Shown piece by piece: positions 1 through 12,000 of a stretch of 64,000 bases of DNA. This DNA is from Uranotaenia lowii (lineage: Eukaryota > Arthropoda > Insecta > Diptera > Culicidae). The stretch is from the NCBI RefSeq assembly GCF_029784155.1, contig NC_073693.1, positions 337,482,023 to 337,546,022 on the forward strand. The letters are read 5' to 3'. Within the stretch, counting starts at the first letter, position 1. Every line of letters starts with the position of its first letter. Made by a program: the position numbers and the translations under genes. The notes beneath the pieces are model-generated. The model searched no databases and had not been told where the DNA came from. It saw only the letters and a list, made by a program, of their open reading frames with translations.

Positions 1-530
1 AAATATGATTTTTTTTTAAACCATAAATGGTTATTTAAAAACTATCGTGAAAGTTCATTCGATGTGACGGTCCTCATGCACCTAAAGCGACTCCCGAAAT
101 TGAGTGACTCGGATGATTCGACTACCGTCACCTCACGTGCGGCGCAGAGTAAGGGACAATTGTTCAAATTGACAATGTTGTCAAAAATGAACAAAATTCC
201 AAATATAATAGATATGGAAATATGGAAATATGGAAAAATGTCAGAATCATCAAGAATGACAATATCAAAAATGCCAAAAATATAAAAATGTCAGCAATGT
301 CAAACAAAAATGCCAAAAATTCTAAAAACTTAAGAAATTTCATAGTTGCCAACAAATTGACCAATTTTTCGGTGATGAAAAAAATGTAAAAAACGATGAA
401 AATATTTATTATTTATTTATTATTTATTATTTATAGTCTATATTTTTGTCAAAACTGACTTTCAATCTGCTATAAATTCCTGATTAGAATGAAAACATAA
501 ATTATTCTAAAGTATTTATTAGCCTGCTCA
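1..530. other. AT-rich intergenic DNA with degenerate TGTCA-type repeats
   Basis: No gene is visible. From about 165 to 360 the strand carries irregular AAAAATGTC/CAAAAATG words. These look like a decayed, reverse-oriented relative of the TGTCA satellites further right. A TTATTTATT-type simple repeat lies at about 404-435. Short open frames here follow the repeat and show no protein signature. Confidence 0.5.
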
Positions 531-1440
531 TGGACTTCATAATGGCACCGGGAAGTGCGTTTGAAAACCACTGACAACGGACGACACGCCTTGTTAAAGC
601 TCATGTGAAGGAAGTGAGGAAGTTGTAAGTGGCATTTTAACGTTCTCTGCGCCTAGCCGATGGGATGATGGTGTGACTTTCGCCATTCACGCCATTATTC
701 GGATGCCTTCGCTTTCACCGGGCCTCAATGGCCTATTTCTAGTTAGGCAGTAGAGCTGGGCGAGCTATGTAAGCCTTTCTCCGTCCGGATCGGGAAGTGT
801 GTTGTATTTATGGCCACACCCCCGGCCTGGGAGGAAAAGCCTATGAAATAGTCATTTGTGGGTCGTGAGAAAACTGACATCCAGGACAAGAGAAGAAAAT
901 CAGATAGGCACAGCTCCTAAGCCAGCAGCCAGCAGAGGATTGTGCTAATTGTTTGAATCTATACCCTAAAAGCGTGTAGTGTAGTGAGCGACATTCGTTC
1001 TGTGGTGGTTCCGGCTGGCTGTGGTGAAACCTTTTACGATTCTGATCAACAAATGGGCTCCAGGATTTCCGGAACGCAAGGAAGTCGGTTGAAGGGGGAA
1101 AAATTGAACATTACATTTATAATAGTGCTTCTACCAGCCGGTCGGAATGGCCTAATTAAGGTGGCAGTAGGATTAATTAGTTGCTATGAATGGGGTTTTC
1201 GGGCGAATTGATTACCGGCCCTGAACGGCATCGGTCGATCTCAATTAGTCGGTAGTAGGTTAACTCCTATAGATTGCACAAGAAAAAAATTTTTTGAATT
1301 ACAATCTTCCATGTTTCTTTATGGATTAAATAAGCTCTTTTCTGCAAACTTTCTTCAAGAATTTGCAATCGACGAATGAACATCTAAAATCGATAATCGA
1401 TCATCGAAGATCAATTATCAAAAATCGATATTCGTTTAGG
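531..1440. other. Unique GC-richer island, no gene recognised
   Basis: This stretch is clearly less repetitive and more GC-rich than its neighbours. A 75-codon frame at 984-1211 (+) has no recognisable domain and an unremarkable composition. It could be intronic or conserved non-coding sequence stranded between satellites. I see no splice-supported exon. Confidence 0.4.
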
Positions 1441-4063
1441 CCGGAACAACAACGAATTTTGTAAATTTTGATAATTTTGTCAATTTTGTCAATTTTGGTA
1501 ATTCAGTCAATTTAATGAATTTGATCTATATAGTCAGTTTTGTCAATATTTTTAAATGTTGCTATCATGTGATTGTTGTCAATTTTGTCCAAATCATCTA
1601 TATTTATTCAATTTTGGTTTTCAAATTAGTCCATTTTGTCAATTTTTTCAATTTTGTCACTTTTGTCAATTTTGTCAATTTTGTCAATTTTGTCAATTTT
1701 GTCAATTTTGTCAATTTTGTCAATTTTGTCAATTTTGTCAATTTTGTCAATTTTGTCAATTTTGTCAATTTTGTCAATTTTGTCAACATTGTCAATTTGG
1801 TCAATTATGTCAATTTTGTCAATTTTGTCAATTTTGTCCATGTTGTCAATTTTGTCTTTTTTGTCATTTTTGTCAATTTTGTCAATTTTGTCAATTTTGT
1901 CAATTTTGTCAATTTTGTCAATTTTGTCAATTTTGTCAATTTTGTCAATTTTGTCAATTTTGTCAATTTTGTCAATTATGTCAATTTTGTCAATTTTGTC
2001 AATTTTGTCAATTTTGTCAATTTTGTCAATTTTGTCAATTTTGTCAATTTTGTCAATTTTGTCAATATTGTCAATTTTGTCAATTTTGTCAATTATGTTA
2101 ATTTTGTCAATTTTGTTAATTTTGTCAATTTTGTCATTTTTTTCAATTTTAAAATTTTTTTCAATTTTGTCAATTGTGTCAATTCTGTTAATTTTGCCAA
2201 TTTTGTCAATTTTGTCAATTTTGTCAATTTTGTCAATTTGGTCAATTTTGTCAATTTTGTCATTTGTATAATTTTTTTTCAATTTTGTCAATTTTATAAT
2301 TTTGTCAATTTGGTCAATTTTGTCAATTTTGTCAATTTTGTCAATTTTGTCAATTTTGTCAATTTTGTCAATTTTGTCAATTTTGTCAATTTTGTCAATT
2401 TTGTCAATTTTGTCAATTTTGTCAATTTTGTCAATTTTGTCAATTTTGTCAATTTTGTCAATTTTGTCAACATTGTCAATTTTTTCAATTTTGTCAATTT
2501 TGTCAATTTTGTCAATTTTGTCCATGTTGTCAATTTTGTCAATTTTGTCATTTTTGTCAATTTTGTCAATTTTGTCAATTTTGTCAATTTTGTCAATTTT
2601 GTCAATTTTGTCAATTTTGTCAATTTTGTCAATTTTGTCAATTTTGTCAATTTTGTCAATTTTGTCAATTATGTCAATTTTGTCAATTTTGTCAATTTTG
2701 TCAATTTTGTCAATTTTGTCAATTTTGTCAATTTTGTCAATTTTGTCAATTTTGTCAATTTTGTCAATTTTGTCAATATTGTCAATTTTGTCAATTTTGT
2801 CAATTATGTTAATTTTGTCAATTTTGTTAATTTTGTCAATTTTGTCATTTTTTTCAATTTTAAAATTTTTTTCAATTTTGTCAATTGTGTCAATTCTGTT
2901 AATTTTGCCAATTTTGTCAATTTTGTCAATTTTGTCAATTTTGTCAATTTGGTCAATTTTGTCAATTTTGTCATTTGTATAATTTTTTTTCAATTTTGTC
3001 AATTTTATAATTTTGTCAATTTGGTCAATTTTGTCAATTTTGTCAATTTTGTCAATTTTGTCAATTTTGTCAATTTTGTCAATTTTGTCAATTTTGTCAA
3101 TTTTGTCAATTTTGTCAATTTTGTCAATTTTGTCAATTTTGTCAATTTTGTCAATTTTGTCAATTTTGTCAATTTTGTCAATTTTGTCAATTTTGTCAAT
3201 TTTGTCAATTTTGTCAATTTTGTCAATTTTGTCAATTTTGTCAATTTTGTCAATTTTGTCAATTTTGTCAATTTTGTCAATTTTGTCAATTTTGTCAACA
3301 TTGTCAATTTTTTCAATTTTGTCAATTTTGTCAATTTTGTCAATTTTGTCCATGTTGTCAATTTTGTCAATTTTGTCAATTTTGTCATTTTTGTCAATTT
3401 TGTCAATTTTGTCAATTTTGTCAATTTTGTCAATTTTGTCAATTTTGTCAATTTTGTCAATTTTGTCAATTTTGTCAATTTTGTCAATTTTGTCAATTTT
3501 GTCAATTTTGTCAATTTTGTCAATTTTGTCAATTTTGTCAATTTTGTCAATTTTGTCAATTTTGTCAATTTTGTCAATTTTGTCAATTTTGTCAATTTTG
3601 TCAATTTTGTCAATTTTGTCAATTTTGTCAATTTTGTCAATATTGTCAATTTTGTCAATTTTGTCAATTATGTTAATTTTGTCAATTTTGTTAATTTTGT
3701 CAATTTTGTCATTTTTTTCAATTTTAAAATTTTTTTCAATTTTGTCAATTGTGTCAATTCTGTTAATTTTGCCAATTTTGTCAATTTTGTCAATTTTGTC
3801 AATTTGGTCAATTTTGTCAATTTTGTCAATTTTGTCAATTTTGTCAATTTTGTCAATTTTGTCAATTTTGTCAATTTTGTCAATTTTGTCAATTTTGTCA
3901 ATTTTGTCAATTTTGTCAATTTTGTCAATTTTGTCAATTTTGTCAATTTTGTCAATTTTGTCAATTTTGTCAATTTTGTCAATTTTGTCAATTGTGTCAA
4001 TTTTGTCAATTTTGTCAATGTTGTCAATTTTGTCAATTTTGTCAATTTTGATGAAATGGACAA
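1441..4063 (+). repeat. 9-bp satellite (AATTTTGTC)n with higher-order structure
   Basis: About 2.6 kb of near-perfect AATTTTGTC repeats. Diagnostic variant blocks recur: a block containing TTTTAAAATTTTTTTC is centred near 2151, 2862 and 3726. Spacings of 711 and 864 bp are exact multiples of 9 (79 and 96 units), so the array grew by duplicating multi-unit blocks. A TCCATGTTGTC variant recurs near 1838, 2520 and 3350. Because the period is 9 and the unit has no stop codon in most frames, frames of up to 852 codons (Val-Asn-Phe, Ser-Ile-Leu, Asp-Lys-Ile and similar repeats) stay open on both strands. These are not considered genes. Confidence 0.95.
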
Positions 4064-6330
4064 ATTTAACTAAATTGGCTAAATTAACAAAAATTACAAA
4101 ATTAACTTAAACGATAAAATAGACAAAATTCACAAAATGACATGATTGACAAAACCAACAATATTTAAATAAATTGACGAAATTGTCAAAATTGACGAAA
4201 TTAACCTAAATGACGATATTTACAGAATTGACCAAATTGATAAATTGACAAAGTAAGCAAAACTAACGAAATTGACAAAATCTACACAATTGACAAAATT
4301 GACAAAATTGATAAAATTGTCAAAATTGACAAAATTGACGAAATAGAAAAAATTGACAAAATTGACAAAATTGACCAAATTGACAAAATTGACAAAATTG
4401 ACAAATTGACGAAATTGACAAAATTGACCAAAATTAATCATGTTGACAACAATGACAAAATTGAAAAAAAAATGATGAAATGACAAAAATAACAAAATTG
4501 ACGAAATTGACAAAATTGACAAAATTGACGAAATTGACAAAAATGACGAAATCAACAAAATTGATAAAGTTGACGAAATTGACAAAATTGACAAAATTGA
4601 CAAATTTAATAAAACTGACTAAATTGTCAAAAAAGATCGATTTGAGAAAATTGACAAACTGACAAATTTAAGATATTTACCGAATTGACAAAACTGACAA
4701 AATAAAGATAATTACCGAATTGACAAAATTGACAAAATTGACAAAAATTAACAAATTGACCAAATTGAAAATATTGACAAAATTGACAAAATGTCAAATT
4801 TTGCAAAATTGACAAAATTGACAAAACAGATAAAATTGACAAAATTCATAATATTGAAAATATTGACACAATTGACAAAATTGATAAAACTGACAAAATT
4901 GACAAAATTGAAAAAAAAATGAAAATGTCGACAAAATTGACTAAATGTCAAATTTGGCAAAATTGCCAAAATTAACAAAACAGAGAAAATTGACTAAGTT
5001 GACGAAATTGACAAAACTGCCAAAATTGACAAAATTGTCAAAATTATCAAAATTTAAAAAAACTGACCAAATTGACAAAATCGACTAAATTGACTCAATC
5101 AACTAAATTGACAATATTAACAAAATGGCAAATTTCACAAAATTGCAAATTTGACAAAATTGATAAAACTGACAAAATCGACAAAATTGAAAAAATTGAA
5201 AAAATTAACAAAATTGACAAAATTGACAAAATTGACAAAATTGACAAACTTGGCAGTATTGACAAAATAGACCAAACTGACAAAATTGACAAAATTAATA
5301 AAATTCACCAATTTGCGAAAATTAACAAAATTGACAAAACAGACAAAATTGACAAAACTGCCAAAATTGACGAACATGAACAAAATTGTCAACATTGATA
5401 AAACTCACAACATTGACAAAACTAACAAAATTGATCCAATTGACGAAATTCACAAGATTGGCATAATTTACAAAAGTTACAAAATTTTTTCAATTTTCAA
5501 AATTGACGAATGATAAAACTGACCAAATTGACTAAATTAACAAAAATGGTAAAATTTACCAAATTGACAAAATTGACGAAATTGGCAAAAACGATTAAAT
5601 CAACAAAATTGACAAAAATGACAAATTGACGAAATTTACAAAATTGACAAAATGGACAAGTTGACAAAAATGCAAATTTGACAAAATTGAAAAAAATAAC
5701 AAAATTCACAAAATTGACAAAAATAATCCAATTGACAAAATTGATAAAACTTACAAAAATTGCAAATTTTTTTAAATTTGCAAAATTGACAAATGACAAA
5801 ACTGACAAAATTGACGAAATTAAAAAAAATGGTAAAATTGACCAAACTTACAAAATTGACAAAATTGACAAAGTTGAGAAAGTCAGCAAAATAGTCAAAA
5901 ATAACAAAATTTACAAAAATGACAAAATTGACAAAACTGACAAAATTAACAAAGCTATCAAACTTGTCAAAATTGACAAATTTGAAAAAAAAATACAAAA
6001 TTGACATAATTCACAAAATTGACAAAGTTAAGCAAATTGACAAAGTTAAAAAAGTCAACAAAATTATCAAAACTGACCAAATTGACAAAATTGACACGAT
6101 TATCAAAGTTGATAGAATTGGTTAAATTTGCAAAATTGAAAAATTGACAAATTGACATAATTGACAAAATGAACTGAAATGACAAATTTAACAAAACTAA
6201 CAAAATTGACAAAATTGATAATATTGAAAAAAATGGCAAAATTGACAAATTTGACAAAATTGATAATTTTCGAAATTACCAAAATTCAAAAAATTGACAA
6301 ATTTTGTCACTTTTAATTTTGTTAATTTAG
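4064..6330 (-). repeat. Degenerate, inverted continuation of the 9-bp satellite
   Basis: At about 4050-4065 the polarity flips. From here to about 6300 the plus strand reads variants of TTGACAAAA, the reverse complement of the preceding array. Many single-base changes and unit-length changes are present (GACAAAATTGACGAAATT, GACAAACT and similar). At about 6295-6330 the polarity returns to TTTTGTCA. The divergence from the nearly homogeneous 1441-4063 array suggests this half is older or has escaped homogenisation. No gene is present. Confidence 0.9.
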
Positions 6331-7440
6331 TTTTTTTTATTTTGGCAATTTAAATGAGTTTTGACAATTTTTTTTCAATTTGGTCTTTTTTTTTCAAATA
6401 TGTCAGTTTTGTTTGATTTGTCAATTTTGAAAATTTATGGCAATTTTGACAATTTTAACAATCTTGATCATTTGATTTGTTTTAAAAATTTTGAAAACTT
6501 TGAAAATGTTGTCGATTTTATTTTGTTTCATTTTTATATAATGATTGTGTCCTTTTGTATCCTTATAGTGTCATTTTTGTGTCATTATTGTATTTGTTGA
6601 ATAATTTTTTTAATTACTTTAGAGTAAATTTCGTGTCATTTTTGTCCCAGATTCAAAATCAGATTTAATATCAGTTTACGGTCATATACGTGTCAACTTT
6701 GGTATTTTTGTGTTATTTTTGGAATTTTTGTCATTTTGTCATTTCTCGCGTGAGCTTTCATTACGTCGTATGAAACATCTTAAGAATTCACTGAAAACTG
6801 CTGCAAAAATTATCAAAACAACTTCAAAATTTGTATCTCACGTATAGAATATGTTGTCCAGACTACAGATATTCTAAATAGAAGAAAGTTGCGACTAGTT
6901 TTTGTCTGTTTTTGATTTTTTTTGTAATAAAACTGTCTGTTTACATTTTGTTTCATACGACGTAATGAAAGCTCACGCGAGATTTTTTGGTTTTTAATGT
7001 TTTTTGTGTAGATGCATTTTGCATTATTTTCGTTATGTTTGCGTCTTTTTCGGGATTTTTATTGCCATTTTCGTGTCATTATGATATTGTTTTTGTGTTG
7101 TTTTCGTTTCATTTTTGTACCACTTTGTGTAATTTTTTTTTAATTTGTGTCATGTTTGCGTAATTTTTGTGACATTTTTTGTCATTTTTGTGCCATATAT
7201 TTAGTGTCACTTTCGTGTCAATTTCGTCAATTTTGCAAAATTGACACGAAACAAAATTTTTGGTTAACTTCAACTGTTCTCTCTAGTCAGTCGATTTGAT
7301 CATTTGAAATTTGAAATTTTGATAAATTTGTCGTAGGACACTTTGGACAATTTAAAAGCATTGACAATTCTGAGAATTTTGATAGTTTTAACGAAGTTAA
7401 AAATTTCGACAATTTTGGCAATTTTGACAATTTTCAAAAT
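6331..7440 (+). repeat. Degenerate TTTTTGTGTCA-type repeat
   Basis: Irregular TTTTTGTGTCA, TTTTCGTGTCA and TTTTGTCA words dominate, separated by AT-rich filler. This is the left fringe of the 11-mer territory that resumes at 9.2 kb. A MITE at 6744-6982 interrupts it. No gene is seen. Confidence 0.75.
6744..6982. mobile_element. Short MITE with about 34-bp terminal inverted repeats
   Basis: The left end TCTCGCGTGAGCTTTCATTA and the right end TAATGAAAGCTCACGCGAGA are exact inverted repeats, and the match continues inward through GTCGTATGAAAC. The 239-bp element has no coding capacity. It sits in TTTTTGTCA-type repeats, so the short T-rich flanks do not give an unambiguous target-site duplication, and the superfamily is unassigned. 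Confidence 0.8.
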
Positions 7441-8122
7441 AGGTTCATGTGACTTTTCCAATCATCGATTGATGATAACTGTGTTCGCCTGTAAAATGGC
7501 TAAGCAGTTATGAACCAGCTCTTTGTTGACAAGCTTCCCAGGCCAAGTCCCATTTCTATGGATTCCGGTCCGGGGCCACATAATTGCCTGACGTACATAG
7601 CTCATTGAAGAAAGGCTTGTGACAACCTACGAAACGAAACGACGCGAATTCCATCAGCTGAAGACGTTGAAGTGTGGCTGTGTGACCAGGCCATTCAAAA
7701 ACCTTCCTGCCATGAGCAGAAAACTTCCCCCGAATGAAGCCCCGAATTCGGCCGGATCGGAACACAATACTTGTCTCCATTGTCGATTGTCGTCCTGCTG
7801 AATGAAAACCCGAAAATGGCCACAAGCGGGCTTCTTCTAAATTAGTTTCTTTGAGGTACCCCATTTCATCTTTTCTGCCTTTTTATGGGAAACGTCACAC
7901 AATAGCCCCCTTTTAGGGGAAGAAGGCAAGCATGGAACCCCGAGATCTGGAAATCCGTTTATGGCGCAGCATCACCGTCGTCGTCAGCACCTTCTAGGTA
8001 ATATACGAACGTAATTGATGGTTCGAACTATTTCGCTTTTTTCCTTTTTTTCTTTTTTAAGCTGTCTAGAGCTTTTCGTATGAATGAACGTATAGGAATA
8101 GGACAAGTACCTCAAAAAGCTA
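7441..8122. other. Unique island between repeats, no gene recognised
   Basis: Mixed-composition DNA with a GC-richer core at about 7540-7800. Overlapping frames on both strands (102 codons minus, 60 codons plus) show no domain. A pyrimidine-rich stretch lies near 8035-8060. No supported exon. Confidence 0.4.
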
Positions 8123-8124
8123 TA

Positions 8125-9064
8125 GGGGAGAGTGGGGATACTTGATCCCCTTTTCATATTTTCGCCATATCTTTTTGGAAAAATTTAGCAACTCGCTTTC
8201 TTTTACATTTTCTGACAGCGTGTAACTTCAAGTTTCTATGATCCTAAAATAAGAACAATACTTGAACCCATAGATGAACTAGAAGCATTTTGTGGGAGTA
8301 AAAAAAATGCAATATTTTTGAAGTTAGGGGATACTTGATCCTTTATTCAGGAAGCCCTAATCCATGGAAAAACTCAAACAAAACCCCAAAATAGAATGTT
8401 AATTGACTATTTTGGTTATGTTTGTTCTCATTTCACAATCTATAATTGTCGGAAAAATGAAATCCATAGCTTATTCTCAACCCTTATGACATTGCATACT
8501 TACGGGCGCAATTTTTTATAAACAAGAGAAAATCAATTATTTTAGCCCTTTTCTTCAGATAATTGATAGATGAATATTAGCTATTCGATAAATATTAGTA
8601 ATCTCGTAATCAGCAATGACCACGATCCACTGAGAAGAAGAATATACCGGGATCATTTGTACCCAAATATTAGGGATCAATTGTACCCAAAATCAACATT
8701 TTAGAAAACTTTTTCTGAAAAAAGTTGGGAGTTTTCCATCGCTTTGAAAATATTGTATTTTGAAGTTCATTTTACACTTGAAAGATTGATGTATTGGAAT
8801 AAATATTTTTGTTATAATATTACCATGTTAGGAACATTCCAAAATGATGAAAAAAGATCTTCAAGTCACATTTTGTGAAATTTTTCAAACAAAGTTCAAT
8901 AACCCAAAAACTTATTTTGTTAAAAAAATTTGAGCTTCAACTATTGCTGTTTTGTTCCATTTGGCACATTTTTCTAGAACATTTGATCTTTGTACGACAT
9001 TCCAGTTTGGAGATATAGCTAGGGAATCAAGTATCCCCAGGGATCAAGTATCCTCATTCTCCCC
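8125..9064. mobile_element. TIR element (about 940 bp) with TA target duplication
   Basis: The element begins GGGGAGAGTGGGGATACTTG and ends with the inverted counterpart CTCATTCTCCCC, flanked by TA at 8123-8124 and 9065-9066. The words GATACTTGATCC and GGGATCAA.TGTACCC recur inside. There is no transposase frame. TA flanks and length fit a Tc1/mariner-type non-autonomous element. A second, split copy is present at 51318-51538 plus 57362-57376. Confidence 0.75.
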
Positions 9065-9066
9065 TA

Positions 9067-12000
9067 CCCATTGGCTAACGTGTGACGAGATTCCGTTTAA
9101 TTCCGAACCAAGAAACGAGTCATCAGGTTGAAAGTTTTTGGAGTGAGCTGTACATAATCGTGTTAAGGGTACTGCAGGGCAAATAGGATTGAAGTGCTTT
9201 TTTAAACTAGATGTTCGCCTCATGATATATCACTTTAGGGCAATTTTGCTTTACTTAAGGTCATTTTGGTGTGGGTTTCGAATTTTTTGGGTCATTTTTG
9301 TGTCAATTTGGAGTATTTTTGTGTATTTTCATTTTGTAATTTTTGTTTAATTTTTTTTATTTTGTGTATTTTTCTTGTCATTTTGTGTAATTTTTATGTC
9401 ATTTTAGTGTCATTTTAAGTGTCATTTTTAGCTCTACTTATGTTACTTTATTGTAATTTTTTTATCATTTTCATAGTATAATTTTGATATTTTAATAATT
9501 TTCGTAAAATTTTTGTTCAATTTTTGTATGATATTTTATCACTTTCGTGTAATTTTTGTTTAGTTTTACCCCATTTTGTCTAACCTTCGTGTCCATTTTG
9601 AGTCATTTTTGTAACATTTTTGTGATATTTTTCTGTCATTTTTCGTAATTAATGTGTAAATTTCGTGTCATTTTTGTGCCTTTTGTCATTCATGTGTTGT
9701 TTCTGTATAGTCATTGAACATTTTTTGTCATTTTTGTGTCATTTTCGTGTCATTTTTTATTATAGTTTTGTCATTTTTGTAAATATTTTTTTCATTTTTG
9801 TAAATATTTTTTTCATTTTTGTTTCATTTTGTGTATATTTTGTGTCAATTTTGTGTTATTTTTGTGTTAAGGGTACTGTAGGGCAAATAGGATTGAAGTT
9901 TTTTTTTTTACTAAACTGTCCTATAATATGTCACTTCAGTGTCATTTTTCGTAAATATCTGTGTAAAATTGCATCATTTTTGTTTCATTTTTGGCACTTC
10001 TGCATTTATGTCATTTTTTATCATTTATGTGCCCTTTTTGCTTCACTTAAGGTCATTTTGGTGAGGTTTCGTATTTTTTGGGTCATTTTTGTCTCAATTT
10101 GGATGATTTTTGAGTAGTTTTATTTTGTTTTTTTTTTTGTGTAATTTTTTTTGTTATTTTGTGTAATTTTTTTTGTCATTTTTGTGTCACTTTTGTGTAA
10201 ATTTGTGTCATTTTATTAAACCTTGATTTTCATATCTTTTTGTGTCATTTTTAGTCCTATATATGTTATTTTAATGTAATTTTTTTATCATTTTCATAAC
10301 ATGTTTTTGTTATTTTAATAATTTTCGTGAAATATTTGTTTAATTTTTGTATGATTTTTATCACTTTCTTGTCATTTTTGTATAATTTTGTTCCCATTTT
10401 GTTTAACTTTCGGGTCCATTTTGAGTCATTTTTGAGTTATTTTTCTATCATTTTTCGTAATTTTTGTGTAAATTTCGTGTCAGTTTTGTGCTTTTTGTCA
10501 TTTTCGTGTCGTTTCTGTGTAATAATTGATCATTTTTAGTAATTTTTGTGTCAATTTCGAGTTATTTTTTGTCACTTTTTTGTCATTTTTGTATATATTT
10601 TTTTTCATTTTTGTTTCATTTTGTGTAATTTTTGAATAATATTTGTATGATTTCTGTATGATTTTTGTGTTATTTTTTAGTCATTTTGTCTTTTGTGTAT
10701 GATTTTGTAGTATTTTTGTATAATTTTGATCCAATTTTGTCTCATTTGTCCATTCTTGTGTTATTTTTGTTATTTGTGTCATTTTTTATGTAAATTGGCT
10801 TTTTTTCTGCCTTTTATCATTTTCGTGTCGTTTCTGAGTAATAATTGTTTTTTTTTGCAATTTTTGCGTTATTTTCATGTCATTTTTTGTTATTTTTGTT
10901 TTTATTTTTCTTTTTATCTCATTTTGTGTCTATTTTGTGTCAGTTTTGTGTTTTTTTGTGTCTTTTTTGTAATTTTTTTGTCAGTTTTGTGTAATTTTTG
11001 TGTCATTTTACTAGATCTCGATTTTTGTGTGTCAATTTTTTTTGTCATTCTTCAGTTCAACCTATATAATTTCAATTTTATTTTTGTATAATTTCAGAAC
11101 ATGTTTTTGTCATTTTTGTTATTTAAGTATTTTTGTGAAACATTTGTTTATTTTTTGTGTAATTTTGTGGCAATTTTTGAACAATTTCTATCCAATTTTG
11201 TGTCATTTTTGTGTCATTTTTGTGTCATTTTTGTGACATTTTTGTGACATTTTTGTATCATTTTTTTTTGTAATTTTAATGTCATTTATGTCATTTTCGT
11301 ACAATTTTTGTGCCTTTTGTCATTTTCGTGTCGTTTGTTCATTATTTATTTTTTGTCATTTTGGTGTAATTTTTGCGTCTTTTTTTTTGTCAATTGGGTG
11401 TAATTTTCGCGTCTTTTTTTGTCATTTTTGTATAATTTATTTTTCATTTTTGTCTTATTTCTTTGTCATATTTGTGTCCATTTACTGTAATTTTTGTATC
11501 ATTTTAATACCTTTTAATGTCCATTTTTTGTCATTCTTGTGCTATTTCTTTGTTATTTTTGTCTTTTGTGTCATTTTTATGTCATATTTGAGTTCTTTTT
11601 GTTTCAGTTTTATTTCAGTGTAACTTCGTAACTGTGTAACTGTCGTTTTTGTGTTATTTTTGGGTCGTTTGAATGGTTTTTTCTATCATGGTTGTGAACT
11701 TTTTTGTGTAAATTTTTGTCATTTTTGGCACTTCTGCCGTTTAAGTCATCTTTTGTCATATTTGTGTCTTTTTTCGCTTCACGTTCGGTCATTGTTATGT
11801 GTGTTTCTATTTTTTTTAAAGTCATTCTTGTCTCAATTTTGTATTATTTTCATGTAATTTTATTTTGTTATTTTTGCGAATTTTTGTTCTCATTTTTGTA
11901 CAACTTTATGTTATTTGTATGCCTATTTCGTGTCATTTTACTAGACCTTTATTGTCACACCTTTTCTACTTATGTTATTTTTGTATCATATTCATAAAAT

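Noticed and set aside
1515..4073. An 852-codon open frame encoding Val-Asn-Phe repeats, with a 575-codon Asp-Lys-Ile repeat frame on the other strand
   Set aside because: The 9-bp unit has few stops, so several frames on both strands are open at once. There is no unique sequence, start context or termination typical of a gene.
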